Shown here: in pieces, positions 36,175-44,187 of the stretch
How the letters are laid out: every line of letters begins with the position of its first letter
Position numbering within the stretch: the first letter of the stretch is position 1
NCBI GenBank assembly: GCA_964342355.1
Contig: CAYFFG010000018.1
Coordinates: 3,415 to 67,414 of the forward strand
Direction of reading: 5' to 3'
Origin: Hirschia sp964342355
GTDB taxonomy: Bacteria; Pseudomonadota; Alphaproteobacteria; Caulobacterales; Hyphomonadaceae
Length of the DNA: 64,000 nucleotides
The notes under the pieces: generated by a model
Databases searched by the model: none
What the model was told of the DNA's origin: nothing
What the model saw: the letters and a program-made list of their open reading frames with translations, nothing else
Made by a program: the position numbers and the translations under genes

Positions 36175-36441
36175 TTCAGACCCCTCGGACAAAATGTGTA
36201 TACATTTGCCATATCCTGCCAATGTCTCTCCTTACTACGTTTTATATATTTCATACCTTAATGTCAATTCGTCTTTAGCAGCAACATGGCGAGTCTGGGA
36301 GTCGAATGAGCGTTTCAGAATACCCTCATGTTCCAATTTTGCTGACCGAATTGGCCTTGGTTCGCTTGGGAGTTACGCAGATTCAGAAGCCACCGGCTCT
36401 GTCTGAGGCACGTGGAAACTGGGGGCAACAGACGCAGAAAA
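36175..36441. promoter_or_regulatory. mob operon control region and candidate oriT
   Basis: This spacer upstream of mobC holds a 16-bp inverted repeat AAATGT-GTAT-ACATTT at 36192-36207, ending 18 bp before the GTG start, and the AT-rich TACGTTTTATATAT motif at 36236-36249 also seen before the virB operon. In VirD2-type systems oriT commonly lies directly upstream of the mob genes, so the nick site is likely here, but I cannot identify a nick sequence. Confidence 0.45.
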
Positions 36442-36462
36442 GGCCACCCGAAACGGGTGGCC
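36442..36462 (-). terminator. intrinsic terminator of the 36483-37066 gene pair
   Basis: Perfect stem GGCCACCCG / CGGGTGGCC with a 3-base loop, 20 bp beyond the stop of the minus-strand gene; followed on the minus strand by TTTTCTG. Confidence 0.75.
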
Positions 36463-36482
36463 TTGTAGGTTTCAGGTGTCGT

Positions 36483-36710
36483 TCAGGCGATGGCCCCATC
36501 ATGATCGGTCAGCACCATGCCTTCCGTGACACCGACAAAGAGCGGGGTGATCCGGTACTCGTCCTCGTCGCTTTCAGGCGACGTCACGGCCACGATTGCC
36601 ACTGCCGGCGCGCCATTTAGAAAACAGGAGAAGAGCGCGAAATTGTCGTGCTCTCCCGAAGTCAGCGCCTCGAAGGCGCTGATGTGTTCGGGGCGAATGT
36701 TGGTGCTCAT
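36483..36710 (-). CDS. small plasmid protein (DUF6117-like)
   Basis: A 75-residue protein, MSTNIRPEHISAFEALTSGE then DNFALFSCFLNGAPAVAIVAV and ITPLFVGVTEGMVL. The layout, a short helix followed by a beta-rich part describing a small alpha/beta fold, resembles the DUF6117 proteins common on alphaproteobacterial plasmids. It overlaps the DUF2958 gene by 4 bp and shares its transcript. Function unknown; the family name is tentative. Confidence 0.6.
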   Translation of the reverse strand: MSTNIRPEHISAFEALTSGEHDNFALFSCFLNGAPAVAIVAVTSPESDEDEYRITPLFVGVTEGMVLTDHDGAIA

Positions 36711-37066
36711 GTGACGATTCCTCCGGCTCCGCGGGCGCGTTCGGCATAGCTGCTGAGCGGTGCGTCAGATTTGAAATGGAGGTCCCGCTCGATCGGTAGG
36801 CCAAGACGGCCGCGATGCGCCTTGAGAACGCTGAGCCGAACTGAACCCAGTTCGGGATAACCAAAACCGAGATCGCAGAGACCGAAGGCGACGTCCTCGT
36901 CTTCGGGATCGGCTTCGCTCAGGAGCCAGGTGGCTCCACCGTCGGGGGTGAAGAGCTTGACCACCGGGTGATGGTCGACGGTGTCCTCGCCAGCTTCGAT
37001 GCGGTCCTGGTTGGCGGGGCCATTGGCGGCCAGTTGGTCGAGGATGGGTTGAGGCAGAAGTTCCAT
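36707..37066 (-). CDS. DUF2958 domain protein
   Basis: A 119-residue protein beginning MELLPQPILDQLAANG at ATG 37066. The core PVVKLFTPDGGATWLLSE, DVAFGLCDLGFGYPELGSV and LGLPIERDLHF is the DUF2958 signature. These proteins are found on conjugative plasmids and integrative elements near antirestriction and transfer genes; their role is unknown. A longer frame from 37198 would include low-complexity Ser/Pro sequence and is rejected. Confidence 0.85.
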   Translation of the reverse strand: MELLPQPILDQLAANGPANQDRIEAGEDTVDHHPVVKLFTPDGGATWLLSEADPEDEDVAFGLCDLGFGYPELGSVRLSVLKAHRGRLGLPIERDLHFKSDAPLSSYAERARGAGGIVT

Positions 37067-37136
37067 TGTGTCTGTCCTTCGTATGAGATGTCGGAGAGGT
37101 TTTGCGGGAGGGGCACGAGGCCCCTCCCCGGCTGGG

Positions 37137-37337
37137 TCACTCGGTGACCTGGACGTCGTCGCTGTCGGGCTTAGGTTCGAAGAGGACGAGCTCGCCATTC
37201 ACCGGGGTTGCGAAGAGCTGGATGGTCATGAAGGACTTGGCGCCTTCGTTCTGCGGGAAGGCGACGCCCACCTTGTGGAAGCGGGTTTTGCCATCCTTGC
37301 CGGTGTCGGGGGTGGTGACGGTGTAGTACTTGGTCAT
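37137..37337 (-). CDS. small conserved plasmid protein
   Basis: A 66-residue protein, MTKYYTVTTPDTGKDGKTRF, VGVAFPQNEGAKSFMTIQL and ATPVNGELVLFEPKP. ATG 37337 has GGAGAACC upstream. No membrane segment or signal; a small beta-rich fold is likely. I do not recognise a named family, though similar short proteins accompany DUF2958 and ArdC on plasmids. A conserved non-coding element (37400-37452) lies in its leader. Confidence 0.6.
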   Translation of the reverse strand: MTKYYTVTTPDTGKDGKTRFHKVGVAFPQNEGAKSFMTIQLFATPVNGELVLFEPKPDSDDVQVTE

Positions 37338-37399
37338 ATCGGTTCTCCTTCGTTTTCGATGCAAACGAGAGACCGTGACCGTCCGGACCGGCTGTCAGG

Positions 37400-37452
37400 C
37401 TGAACTTTGGCTCGCGAGGAATGGCCGCGTCAGCGGACAGGGGAAAGTTCTG
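37400..37452 (-). ncRNA. conserved structured leader element, copy A
   Basis: A 53-bp block that aligns with 46353-46402. Shared parts are CTGAA, CGCGAGGAATG, CAGGGGA and TTCTG. The flanks GAACTTT and AAAGTTC pair perfectly over 7 bp. It lies about 65 bp upstream of ATG 37337, in the 5' leader of a minus-strand gene. The rest of 37338-37670 shows no coding frame. Confidence 0.55.
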
Positions 37453-37670
37453 CTTGAAGGGGGTGGCTGAAAGCCGCTCCCGGCAGACGGGCCAGGTCAC
37501 GGAGATTGCATCAGGAAGAAAACGAGAGGGGAACAGAGGTGGCCAGGCTGCGTGCCGATCACGCCGGACCGCAAGAGAGCTGGATACGTTCACGATGGTT
37601 GACGCCTGAAGTTGGATGAACCTGCCACGACCGGAATGACATTTCCCCGCGCAACCTGATATGGCGGGGC

Positions 37671-38396
37671 ATGATCAAGCTTCGACCCATTGCCGACGAC
37701 GACCCTGTCCTGGACCAGTCCCGACTACTTCAGGCCATGGAGCTCACCTTCGACTATGCCGACAGAAACGGCGGGATCGGACTAACGCAGACTAAAGCCT
37801 TCAACCGGAAATTCGCGCACTGGATGGCCGAGAACTCGCCCTGGCCGGACTACAAGGCAGAAGAGCTTCTTCGATTGAACAAGGTCCTGAACGAGTGGGA
37901 TGTCGCGCCGGCCATGGTCGTGCATGACCTCATGATCGTCATGAAGCTGGGTCGGCACGTGAAGGGCAAGTTTCAGGTCTCAAAGAAAGCCAGGGCTTTG
38001 GCCTCAAACCGCGGCGCCTTCTTTACCGACCTCGCCGAGACCTACCTCTTTCGCTACATTCACGCACGCACTGCCAGGTCCGAGTTCACGGCGCCGGGCA
38101 ACTGGGACATCTTCCTCAACATCATCAATGTCGAGGCGGAGCAAGGCCTGACCGAGCCGCATCTGGTGAAGACGCTCTACGGCTTGGAAAAGCACGGCGT
38201 CTATGATCGGGAATACTACGATCACGCGGGGTTTCTGTTCACCCATGTATTGCGGCCCCTGAGCTGGATCGGGTTTCTGGCGGAGGCCAGTGATGGCGGC
38301 AAACGGTCCGAAAAGACCTATTGGAAGACGCCGCTTTGGCGCGCCTGTCTCGAGCTCAGCACCGATGACATAGTCGAAGCGGCGTCGCGGCACTGA
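37671..38396 (+). CDS. hypothetical protein
   Basis: A 241-residue mostly helical protein, MIKLRPIADDDPVLDQSRLL, MAENSPWPDYKAEELLRLNKV and YDHAGFLFTHVLRPLSWIGFL. No signal peptide or membrane helix, no catalytic motif I know. A weak GGGG ribosome site lies before ATG 37671. It is the only plus-strand gene in this minus-strand plasmid block and convergent with ardC, so it looks like an independent insertion. Function unknown. Confidence 0.6.
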   Translation: MIKLRPIADDDPVLDQSRLLQAMELTFDYADRNGGIGLTQTKAFNRKFAHWMAENSPWPDYKAEELLRLNKVLNEWDVAPAMVVHDLMIVMKLGRHVKGKFQVSKKARALASNRGAFFTDLAETYLFRYIHARTARSEFTAPGNWDIFLNIINVEAEQGLTEPHLVKTLYGLEKHGVYDREYYDHAGFLFTHVLRPLSWIGFLAEASDGGKRSEKTYWKTPLWRACLELSTDDIVEAASRH

Positions 38397-38447
38397 TGCC
38401 GCGCACTGAGGATTTCTATCGTTTTGCTTCCATGGTATTGAGGCCGC

Positions 38448-39344
38448 CTATGCGGCGACCTCATCCGTGTTTGGTTGCAGCCCATGCAGGTAATCAACGG
38501 CTTTCTGAGCGTGAGCAGCAGCCTGGAAGATGAACCGCTTGTCATTACGCAAACCTTCGAGCCAATGCGCAATATAGGCGGCGTGCTCATCACGCGGTTC
38601 CGGCGACAGACCCAGATCAGCAGCTAGAAACGCGGCGCCAAGTTCGGCAACCAGTTCTTCCTGAGCGTAGCCTTCGTCGCCCCAGCGTTTGCGACCGAAG
38701 CTTCGGTCAAGGCGTTTCGGGTGGCGTGTCCAATGGCAAACCTCGTGGCCGAGGGTTGAATAATACGCCTCGGGGGATTCAAATGTTTCAAAGGGTGGCA
38801 TCTGCACATAGTCGGGATCGACCGCATAGAAGGCTTGATTGCCACCATGGCGAATATCGGCCTCAATCGCAGCGAAGAACGCTTCGGCGGTGGCATCGCG
38901 CTTGGCGGTCTCGGGCATCGGCGCAGCCACGGCGTAGTAGGTCTCGGGCAGTCCCTCAATCTGATCGACGTTGAAGACGGTGTAGCCCTTCATGAAGGGG
39001 ATCTCGACCTCGCGGTCTTGGCCCGCATCATCGGTTTCGGTTTTGCGCATCTTGTCGGCGTAGATGACGAGTTGGCCCTTGGAGCCTTTGCGAACCTGCC
39101 CGCCGAGTTCGAGCGCCTGGCGATAGGTCATCCAGGTGGGTGCGGCGTAACCATGGGCGACGGATGCAGCCCAGAGCAGGATGATATTGAGGCCGCGGTA
39201 AGCGATCCCGTTATGGCGCAGGGGCCGGGTGATCCGACCGTCGAGGTGCTCGGCATTCCAGGGCTTGTGCCAGGGTCGGGTGCCGGTTTCGAGATCGGCA
39301 ATGATCTTCTCGGTGATGCGGGTGTAGATGTCGGGCTTTGCCAT
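38448..39344 (-). CDS. ardC: ArdC-like antirestriction protein
   Basis: A 298-residue ArdC family protein. The N-terminal DUF1738 domain (ssDNA-binding) shows TRITEKIIADLETGTRPWHKPW and YRGLNIILLW. The C-terminal zinc peptidase-like domain has HEVCH at 200-204 (in LGHEVCHWTRHPKRLDRSF) and EELVAELGAAFL after it, the third metal ligand. ArdC proteins protect incoming single-stranded plasmid DNA and blunt host restriction. ATG 39344 gives the usual MAKPDIYTRI start; the extension to 39425 is rejected. Expression may be controlled by a long inverted repeat in its leader. Confidence 0.9.
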   Translation of the reverse strand: MAKPDIYTRITEKIIADLETGTRPWHKPWNAEHLDGRITRPLRHNGIAYRGLNIILLWAASVAHGYAAPTWMTYRQALELGGQVRKGSKGQLVIYADKMRKTETDDAGQDREVEIPFMKGYTVFNVDQIEGLPETYYAVAAPMPETAKRDATAEAFFAAIEADIRHGGNQAFYAVDPDYVQMPPFETFESPEAYYSTLGHEVCHWTRHPKRLDRSFGRKRWGDEGYAQEELVAELGAAFLAADLGLSPEPRDEHAAYIAHWLEGLRNDKRFIFQAAAHAQKAVDYLHGLQPNTDEVAA

Positions 39345-39357
39345 ATGATCCTCCATT

Positions 39358-39515
39358 GTCTCGTCCCCGTGCGGGACGCGGGAGGAAATGGCGGACGCAA
39401 TGAGCCGCCCGGGCATGGTCAACACGGGAGCGTCAGCGAATGGAGCGGGCAGGCCATTGCGCGGGCGGCGGCGTCCACCAGACCCGCGATCCCCTTGCTC
39501 GCACGGGGATGAGAC
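39358..39515 (-). repeat. long-range inverted repeat in ardC leader
   Basis: Arms GTCTCGTCCCCGTGCG (39358-39373) and CGCACGGGGATGAGAC (39500-39515) are complementary over 16 bp with one G-U type mismatch, enclosing 126 bp. The inner arm ends 14 bp from the ardC ATG, so pairing in the RNA would bring a distant leader segment next to the ribosome site. Confidence 0.6.
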
Positions 39516-39559
39516 GGTGGAGTTCGGAGCGGTAAGCTCCCTACCCCGCCGGATCAGGA

Positions 39560-40447
39560 TCAGATGAAGGGCTCGATGGCGTCCTGAACAACGGCGCTCA
39601 AGTCACGCTGCCGAAGAATCCGGTTGTCGGGAATCCAGTCCTCTGCGCCCTCAAATCGCGCGGCGGCGACCGGGCCATCTTTCTGATAGCCTTCATAACC
39701 GCCGCCATCGCAAAAGCGCCGCACTAGGATGTCGATCGCCGCCTTGACGGTTTCAGCGTGCTTGCCAGCCAGTGCGGCTTCGAATGCAGAACGCAAAGCC
39801 TCCGTTCCGCCTTTGTAGTGTTCAAGGCAATAGCAGAGGTCGTGCGCATCCTTGGGTTCAGCCCGATGGTCGAAAGCAAACGCCTTGAGGCAGGTGAAGC
39901 TGACAATGTCGGCATGCCGGATGGTCTCAGTGGTGACGCCACCGTCGTCCAGCAGATCGGCTGTGATCTCCACGGTCTCATGGTGATCCAGAACCATTGC
40001 CGAATGCGGAATGTGGATTGCCGAAACCGCACCTTCCGAGGGCAATTCCTGAAGTGCCCCACCCCTTTCATCTCCGGCGTCCGCCAAGAACTCCAGTATC
40101 AGTACTGTGCCGTCGACCAGCTCTTGCTGCCAGCGCCATGAGAGCTTTTTGCCATCATTGTTTTCCGATCGCTTAAACCCAATGGCCCTGATGTTGTCCT
40201 CTAGCGTCCGGTAGGCTTCGGTATCTGCGAGCAGTTTCATGTCGACGACAACATCTACGTCACCGGTTCCCGCGTGCGCAGGCACCGCCGGTGGGCGTTC
40301 CTTGATGAGATAGCGTGGCGTCAGGCCACCCACGAGAAAAATGGAGTCGCGCCACGGCCCCAAATGGCGGATCAACGTGACCAGAACGCGCTCACAGGCC
40401 TCGGTGACAGTTTGGTTGTAGCCTTGAATGGCCGTCGGTTTCTTCAT
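39560..40447 (-). CDS. AbiEii-like nucleotidyltransferase toxin
   Basis: A 295-residue protein of the AbiEii/AbiGii nucleotidyltransferase family. Visible is the nucleotidyltransferase core IFLVGGLTPRYLI followed by GTGDVDVVVDM (catalytic acidic pair), then a helical part with FTCLKAFAFDHRAEPKDAHDL. AbiEii toxins arrest growth, for the better studied members by modifying tRNA, and act in phage abortive infection. ATG 40447 overlaps the stop of the upstream gene in ATGA, so the toxin is coupled to its presumed antitoxin. Confidence 0.75.
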   Translation of the reverse strand: MKKPTAIQGYNQTVTEACERVLVTLIRHLGPWRDSIFLVGGLTPRYLIKERPPAVPAHAGTGDVDVVVDMKLLADTEAYRTLEDNIRAIGFKRSENNDGKKLSWRWQQELVDGTVLILEFLADAGDERGGALQELPSEGAVSAIHIPHSAMVLDHHETVEITADLLDDGGVTTETIRHADIVSFTCLKAFAFDHRAEPKDAHDLCYCLEHYKGGTEALRSAFEAALAGKHAETVKAAIDILVRRFCDGGGYEGYQKDGPVAAARFEGAEDWIPDNRILRQRDLSAVVQDAIEPFI

Positions 40448-41535
40448 TGCCACACCAGTTTCTGAGACCGCAGATGCTCTGCCATTTCCTTCGAACGACC
40501 ATGATCTTCCAGCAGGTCGAGATAGACTTGTAGCGGCGAGGCCATCAAACGTTTTCTCTCGTCAAACATCCTGTGACGTTGCTTCGTTGGCTTTGCTTCG
40601 ATTACGACAAGGTTTGCACCTTCGGAAACCTCGCGGGCGCCCAAAGTGGAGGTGAGCCAATCGTGTGTCCGCTTCCCAAAAGCCCGCACCGTCAGGTCAG
40701 AGACATTTGAAAGAAACGGCGCATATGCCTGGGCGGCAAACTGTCCGGTGAACTCCAGATCGAAGTCGTAGTAGTAGTTTTCACCCTCGATCTCGCGGGC
40801 CATGTCCTCGGGTTTCATCCGCGGAACGTAATATCGGCTCCGCCTCGAGGCACGGCTTGCCAGAATGGTGTCGCGCCAGGCATCCAGGAGGACGTCTGGC
40901 CGGATCAGCCTGCGCCGTTTCGCAGGCCCCTCCCCTCTCACATCTAGCCAATCGCGGCGCTCAAGATCCTTGAAGGTCTCGGAAACGGTTGCGGCAGACA
41001 CACCGGCATATTCGGCAATCTCCGAGCCGGTCACCCATTCGCCTGGACGATCGAACAAGGCGTGCAAGACCTGTGCACGGGTTCCCTTAAACACGTTCAT
41101 GGCGCGGCGCTTGGCGCGCTTAGGTTTTGGCCTCTCGATCAGCACAAACGTCTCATCGACGCTGACAAAGAGCGATCCGCTCAAGTCGTGATAGGCGACC
41201 TGCTCTTCTTGAAGGAAGTCCCGAGCCCCTTCCGAAACCGAACGTGCAAGGATCATCGGAACATACCGCCGGTTGGAATTATCCAGTTCCTGCAGGTACC
41301 GTTTGAGCTGCCAGACAATCTCTCGTGCGTCTCGCGGAAACACATCGCTTCGGGTTTCCACCACGAAGGCGATCTCACGATCTGCCACGACCGCATCTAG
41401 AATTGCATCCGGGCGCAAACGGCTGCCAATTCCCGCTTCCCAGGAGATTTCGCCCAAGTGAGCATTGGGAACCGCCTCAAAGCTGGCGCTCAGGCTTTCC
41501 ATAAGTTCTGGCTCTATGTTCGCGATTTCTTCCAT
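40444..41535 (-). CDS. AbiEi-like antitoxin/regulator with N-terminal extra domain
   Basis: A 363-residue protein. Residues about 155-215 form a winged helix (GEWVTGSEIAEYAGVSAATVSETFKDLERRDWLDV), as in AbiEi antitoxins and related regulators. The first 130 residues (LRPDAILDAVVADREIAFVVETRSDVFPRDAREIVWQLKRYL) look like a restriction-endonuclease-type fold with an Asp, E-x-R-like core, which AbiEi proteins normally lack. The C-terminal 150 residues may neutralise the toxin. ATG 41535 or GTG 41541 starts it; neither has a ribosome site, so leaderless translation is possible. It probably represses its own promoter through the direct repeats at its start. Confidence 0.65.
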   Translation of the reverse strand: MEEIANIEPELMESLSASFEAVPNAHLGEISWEAGIGSRLRPDAILDAVVADREIAFVVETRSDVFPRDAREIVWQLKRYLQELDNSNRRYVPMILARSVSEGARDFLQEEQVAYHDLSGSLFVSVDETFVLIERPKPKRAKRRAMNVFKGTRAQVLHALFDRPGEWVTGSEIAEYAGVSAATVSETFKDLERRDWLDVRGEGPAKRRRLIRPDVLLDAWRDTILASRASRRSRYYVPRMKPEDMAREIEGENYYYDFDLEFTGQFAAQAYAPFLSNVSDLTVRAFGKRTHDWLTSTLGAREVSEGANLVVIEAKPTKQRHRMFDERKRLMASPLQVYLDLLEDHGRSKEMAEHLRSQKLVWQ

Positions 41536-41605
41536 ATTCACTGTTCAGCAGATTTAACCGTTTCTCTCCTATATTCGTTATAATGTCAATATTCACTGTT
41601 CAGCA
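41534..41605 (-). repeat. 17-bp direct repeats at the abiE-like promoter
   Basis: ATATTCACTGTTCAGCA occurs at 41534-41550 and again exactly at 41589-41605 (55-bp period). The inner copy covers the antitoxin start codon. A TTGACA box on the minus strand lies between them (41587-41582). Probable autoregulatory operators. Confidence 0.65.
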
Positions 41606-41669
41606 AACTTACACATATCGACATCCCGACCGACCAAGCGTATCTTCAGCAAGTTCGGTGGGGCCCCAA

Positions 41670-42953
41670 TCATGCGGCTTGCTCGCTAAGTCGACCGTAG
41701 AAACTGCGCTCGAGATGCAACTCCCCTGCCCCAGCTTTCTGGACGATGCCACGCAGATATCCACCTGGAGAGGCCACTTCACCGGCACAATGCTTGTCGA
41801 AGGTCAGAACCAGTGCCGCCGTGGCGATTTGCGGCCCAAGCCGGTCCTGCGCGAGGTTCCAGGCATGCTCGGAGACACCGATCATCGGCCTCAACTGCCC
41901 GGCAACCCGGTGCAAATCGGCCCAATCCTTCAGATACCCGCCCATGTTGTGCGCCCAGGACGCGAATTCAGGACAAGCCTGTATGACTGTCGGCAAATCA
42001 AGCGCTGCACCGCGTTTCTTGCGCGTTTCAGCAACCCAATCTTCCAACTCCCTATCAACCCGCTCTTCGGGTGGCGCATTGGGCACCACGCCTGCCGCTT
42101 GCTCAGTTTCTGAGCGATTACAGGTTACAGGATTAAGTTGTGTTGTAATTAGTATATGAGGTTCAGAAATGACCTCCCTGGGGTCCATTTCTTGAGTCTT
42201 TTCACTGACTTGTTGGGTAGTTTCAGCGGTGTTTTCCACAGCCTCATCCGCGCGAACAGCCTTGAGATAGGCCGCCTCGACGCGCTCCTGAAGTTCTTGG
42301 AACCAAGCCAGGAGCCGCTCAAGCGTCTCAGAGGCCGTGTTCCGGCGCGGTAGACGGCCCAGGAGATCCTCGAAGAGCCCTGAAAGATGCTCCCAGGGCC
42401 CTCTCAGCGTGCTGCTGAAGGCCGCTTCGATCCGGGCGCGGATCATCCGACGCGCAACCGTGATCTGGCGCTTCAGGCGTTGGCAGAGCTCACGCTCGGC
42501 CTGCAATTCGGCCTGGAGCTGCTCGAATTCCTCGACACGGGCCGAGAGCGGTGACAGATCGAAGCCGTAGGCCTCGATGATGCGCCCGTCAGCGTCCCTG
42601 TGGCCCCAACGTTTGCCATTGGGGCTGTCCTTGAAGGAGATCACGCCGATCTCGGCCAGGCGCCGTGCATGGCGCTTAAGCGCTGACAGCGAGAAGCCTG
42701 TCTGCTCCATCAGGTAGGCATTGGATGCCCAGACGATCGGACGCTGCCCCTCTTCCCAGTCCTGGGCCTGAGTGAAGGCCCCGAGCGTGTCGAGTAGCAG
42801 CATATCGCCGGCCTTGAGGCCGATATGAGCGCCAACGCGCTTCACAGCGACGAAGGCTTGGGTCTTGGGAATAGCTACCCGTTCACCGGCTTGGGCAAAT
42901 TGCTCTGCAATGCCAAGGCCCGGTGTCGGCTTGCGCCAACCGCTCTGTGTCAT
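41670..42953 (-). CDS. repC: RepC replication initiator
   Basis: A 427-residue RepC of repABC replicons, starting MTQSGWRKPTPGLGIAEQFAQ with the typical winged-helix initiator part (FVAVKRVGAHIGLKAGDMLLLDTL; IVWASNAYLMEQTGFSLSALKRHARRLAEIGVISFKDSPNG). A Glu-rich helical linker and a conserved C-terminal domain (LIQACPEF-type segment IQACPEFASWAHNMGGYL) follow. In this class the replication origin normally lies inside repC, so no separate origin is expected. The gene is preceded by the antisense RNA region and is third in the repABC operon. Confidence 0.92.
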   Translation of the reverse strand: MTQSGWRKPTPGLGIAEQFAQAGERVAIPKTQAFVAVKRVGAHIGLKAGDMLLLDTLGAFTQAQDWEEGQRPIVWASNAYLMEQTGFSLSALKRHARRLAEIGVISFKDSPNGKRWGHRDADGRIIEAYGFDLSPLSARVEEFEQLQAELQAERELCQRLKRQITVARRMIRARIEAAFSSTLRGPWEHLSGLFEDLLGRLPRRNTASETLERLLAWFQELQERVEAAYLKAVRADEAVENTAETTQQVSEKTQEMDPREVISEPHILITTQLNPVTCNRSETEQAAGVVPNAPPEERVDRELEDWVAETRKKRGAALDLPTVIQACPEFASWAHNMGGYLKDWADLHRVAGQLRPMIGVSEHAWNLAQDRLGPQIATAALVLTFDKHCAGEVASPGGYLRGIVQKAGAGELHLERSFYGRLSEQAA

Positions 42954-43020
42954 GCCTGTATTTCACCTCCGTGGTTTGTGGAGGCAAAAGGATCCCGTTC
43001 GCCAAAACGACGTTCTTTCG

Positions 43021-43110
43021 TTGACAGTGATTCGCGGGAGCGGTATCCAGTAGGTGTCTAATCTAATCGGATAAGCTCTCGGGCCGGATCGGCTTGGGGG
43101 CTTTTCTTTT
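43021..43110 (+). ncRNA. repABC antisense RNA (ctRNA, incompatibility RNA)
   Basis: On the strand opposite to repB-repC lies TTGACA (43021-43026), 17 bp, TATCCA (43044-43049), and then an intrinsic terminator: AAGCTCTC (43073-43080) pairing with GGGGGCTT (43096-43103) through two G-U pairs, an inner GCCG/CGGC stem, and TTTTCTTTT. Transcription starting near 43056 would give an RNA of about 55 nt, as in known repABC ctRNAs, which repress repC. Location between repB and repC is the expected one. Confidence 0.8.
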
Positions 43111-43118
43111 GCCTCAGG

Positions 43119-44114
43119 TCATGATGTGGATGTCTCCTCAGTTTTTCTGAGAAACTCCGCGTAGAGCTCATCGAGGTTCTCTGAGAGAAACTCTCCGAAC
43201 GCTGCAGAATCCTTGGATGTCAGAGAGATGCTGTAGGCCCGACCAGCGCGACCGATCACGCCCTTAATCCGGCCCTCTCCGGCCGTCCAGGTGCGCTTGG
43301 TAGGCGAAGCCTTGGCGCTGCGGCGCTTGGGCGCCCTGCCCGCCTCCGCCACCTTGCTGTGCAAAATCTCGAACTTCGTATCGCTGTCGAGCTGATCAAA
43401 ATCCTCCATCCCGAGGATTCGATCGGCAACCTTGAGATTGGCCTTTTCTGCCATCAGCTTCTTGAAGTCTTCCCAACGGTCGCGCCCGATCTGCTTGGCA
43501 GGACCGATCGCCTCAATCAAATGGCTCGGCACAGTGCTTGCGACCGAGAGCATTCGAGACAAGAGCGTCCCATCGATCGTCAGCGCCTGCTGAATTACGT
43601 CCTTCTCCTGCCCCAGATCGCGAAGGTTCTTGGCGAAGAGCGCCTTCTCTATGAAGGAAAGGTCGGCACGTGCGGTGTTCTCTTGGCCCTGGGCGAGGAC
43701 GTGCGCGACATCGTCCATCTCCTTGACCACAGCCCGCACTGAACGGCCCAGGGCACGCGCAGCCCGCACGCGGCGATGACCGAAGACCACCATATAGCGG
43801 CCCGTCATCTCAGGGTGCGGACGGAGAAGCACCGGCGTGTCCTGTCCATTGTTCGAGATCGAGCTCTTAAGCTCCTCGAAAGCTTCGTCATCACCGCTCA
43901 GCCGATCATTGACGAATGACGCGTCTATGAGACCGGTATCGATCTCGACAATGGTCTCACCCTCCAGAAGCCGCTTGGAGTTCTCGGCCAGACTGTCGAT
44001 GGACACCTTCATTGATTTCGACGCGCCACGCATCGCGTAGCTTGAGCGTTCCGCGCCTGGCTTGTCTTGGCTTGCATCGCCCATCACGGATTTCAGCAGG
44101 TCTTTTCTGGCCAT
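43119..44114 (-). CDS. repB: RepB (ParB-type) centromere-binding partition protein
   Basis: A 331-residue RepB. The ParB/Srx nuclease-like domain (about 55-150) shows ELKSSISNNGQDTPVLLRP, GRYMVVFGHRRVRAARALG and VLAQGQENTARADLSFIEKALF, followed by a helix-turn-helix region (LSRMLSVASTVPSHLIEAIG) and a C-terminal dimer domain. With RepA it segregates the plasmid by binding parS sites. Direct repeats just upstream (44151-44187) are possible binding sites. Confidence 0.92.
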   Translation of the reverse strand: MARKDLLKSVMGDASQDKPGAERSSYAMRGASKSMKVSIDSLAENSKRLLEGETIVEIDTGLIDASFVNDRLSGDDEAFEELKSSISNNGQDTPVLLRPHPEMTGRYMVVFGHRRVRAARALGRSVRAVVKEMDDVAHVLAQGQENTARADLSFIEKALFAKNLRDLGQEKDVIQQALTIDGTLLSRMLSVASTVPSHLIEAIGPAKQIGRDRWEDFKKLMAEKANLKVADRILGMEDFDQLDSDTKFEILHSKVAEAGRAPKRRSAKASPTKRTWTAGEGRIKGVIGRAGRAYSISLTSKDSAAFGEFLSENLDELYAEFLRKTEETSTS

Positions 44115-44150
44115 CTCACCCTCCCAAAATCGATCTGGAATTTCACATAT

Positions 44151-44187
44151 GCACGGCTGTCAAAAGGGATCTGCACGGCTGTCAAAA
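44151..44187. repeat. iteron-like direct repeats between repA and repB
   Basis: GCACGGCTGTCAAAA occurs at 44151-44165 and 44173-44187, 22 bp apart, which is two helical turns and puts both on one face. A third copy (14 of 15 bases) is at 45676-45689, upstream of repA. The second copy abuts the repA stop codon. Candidate parS or operator sites. Confidence 0.7.
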
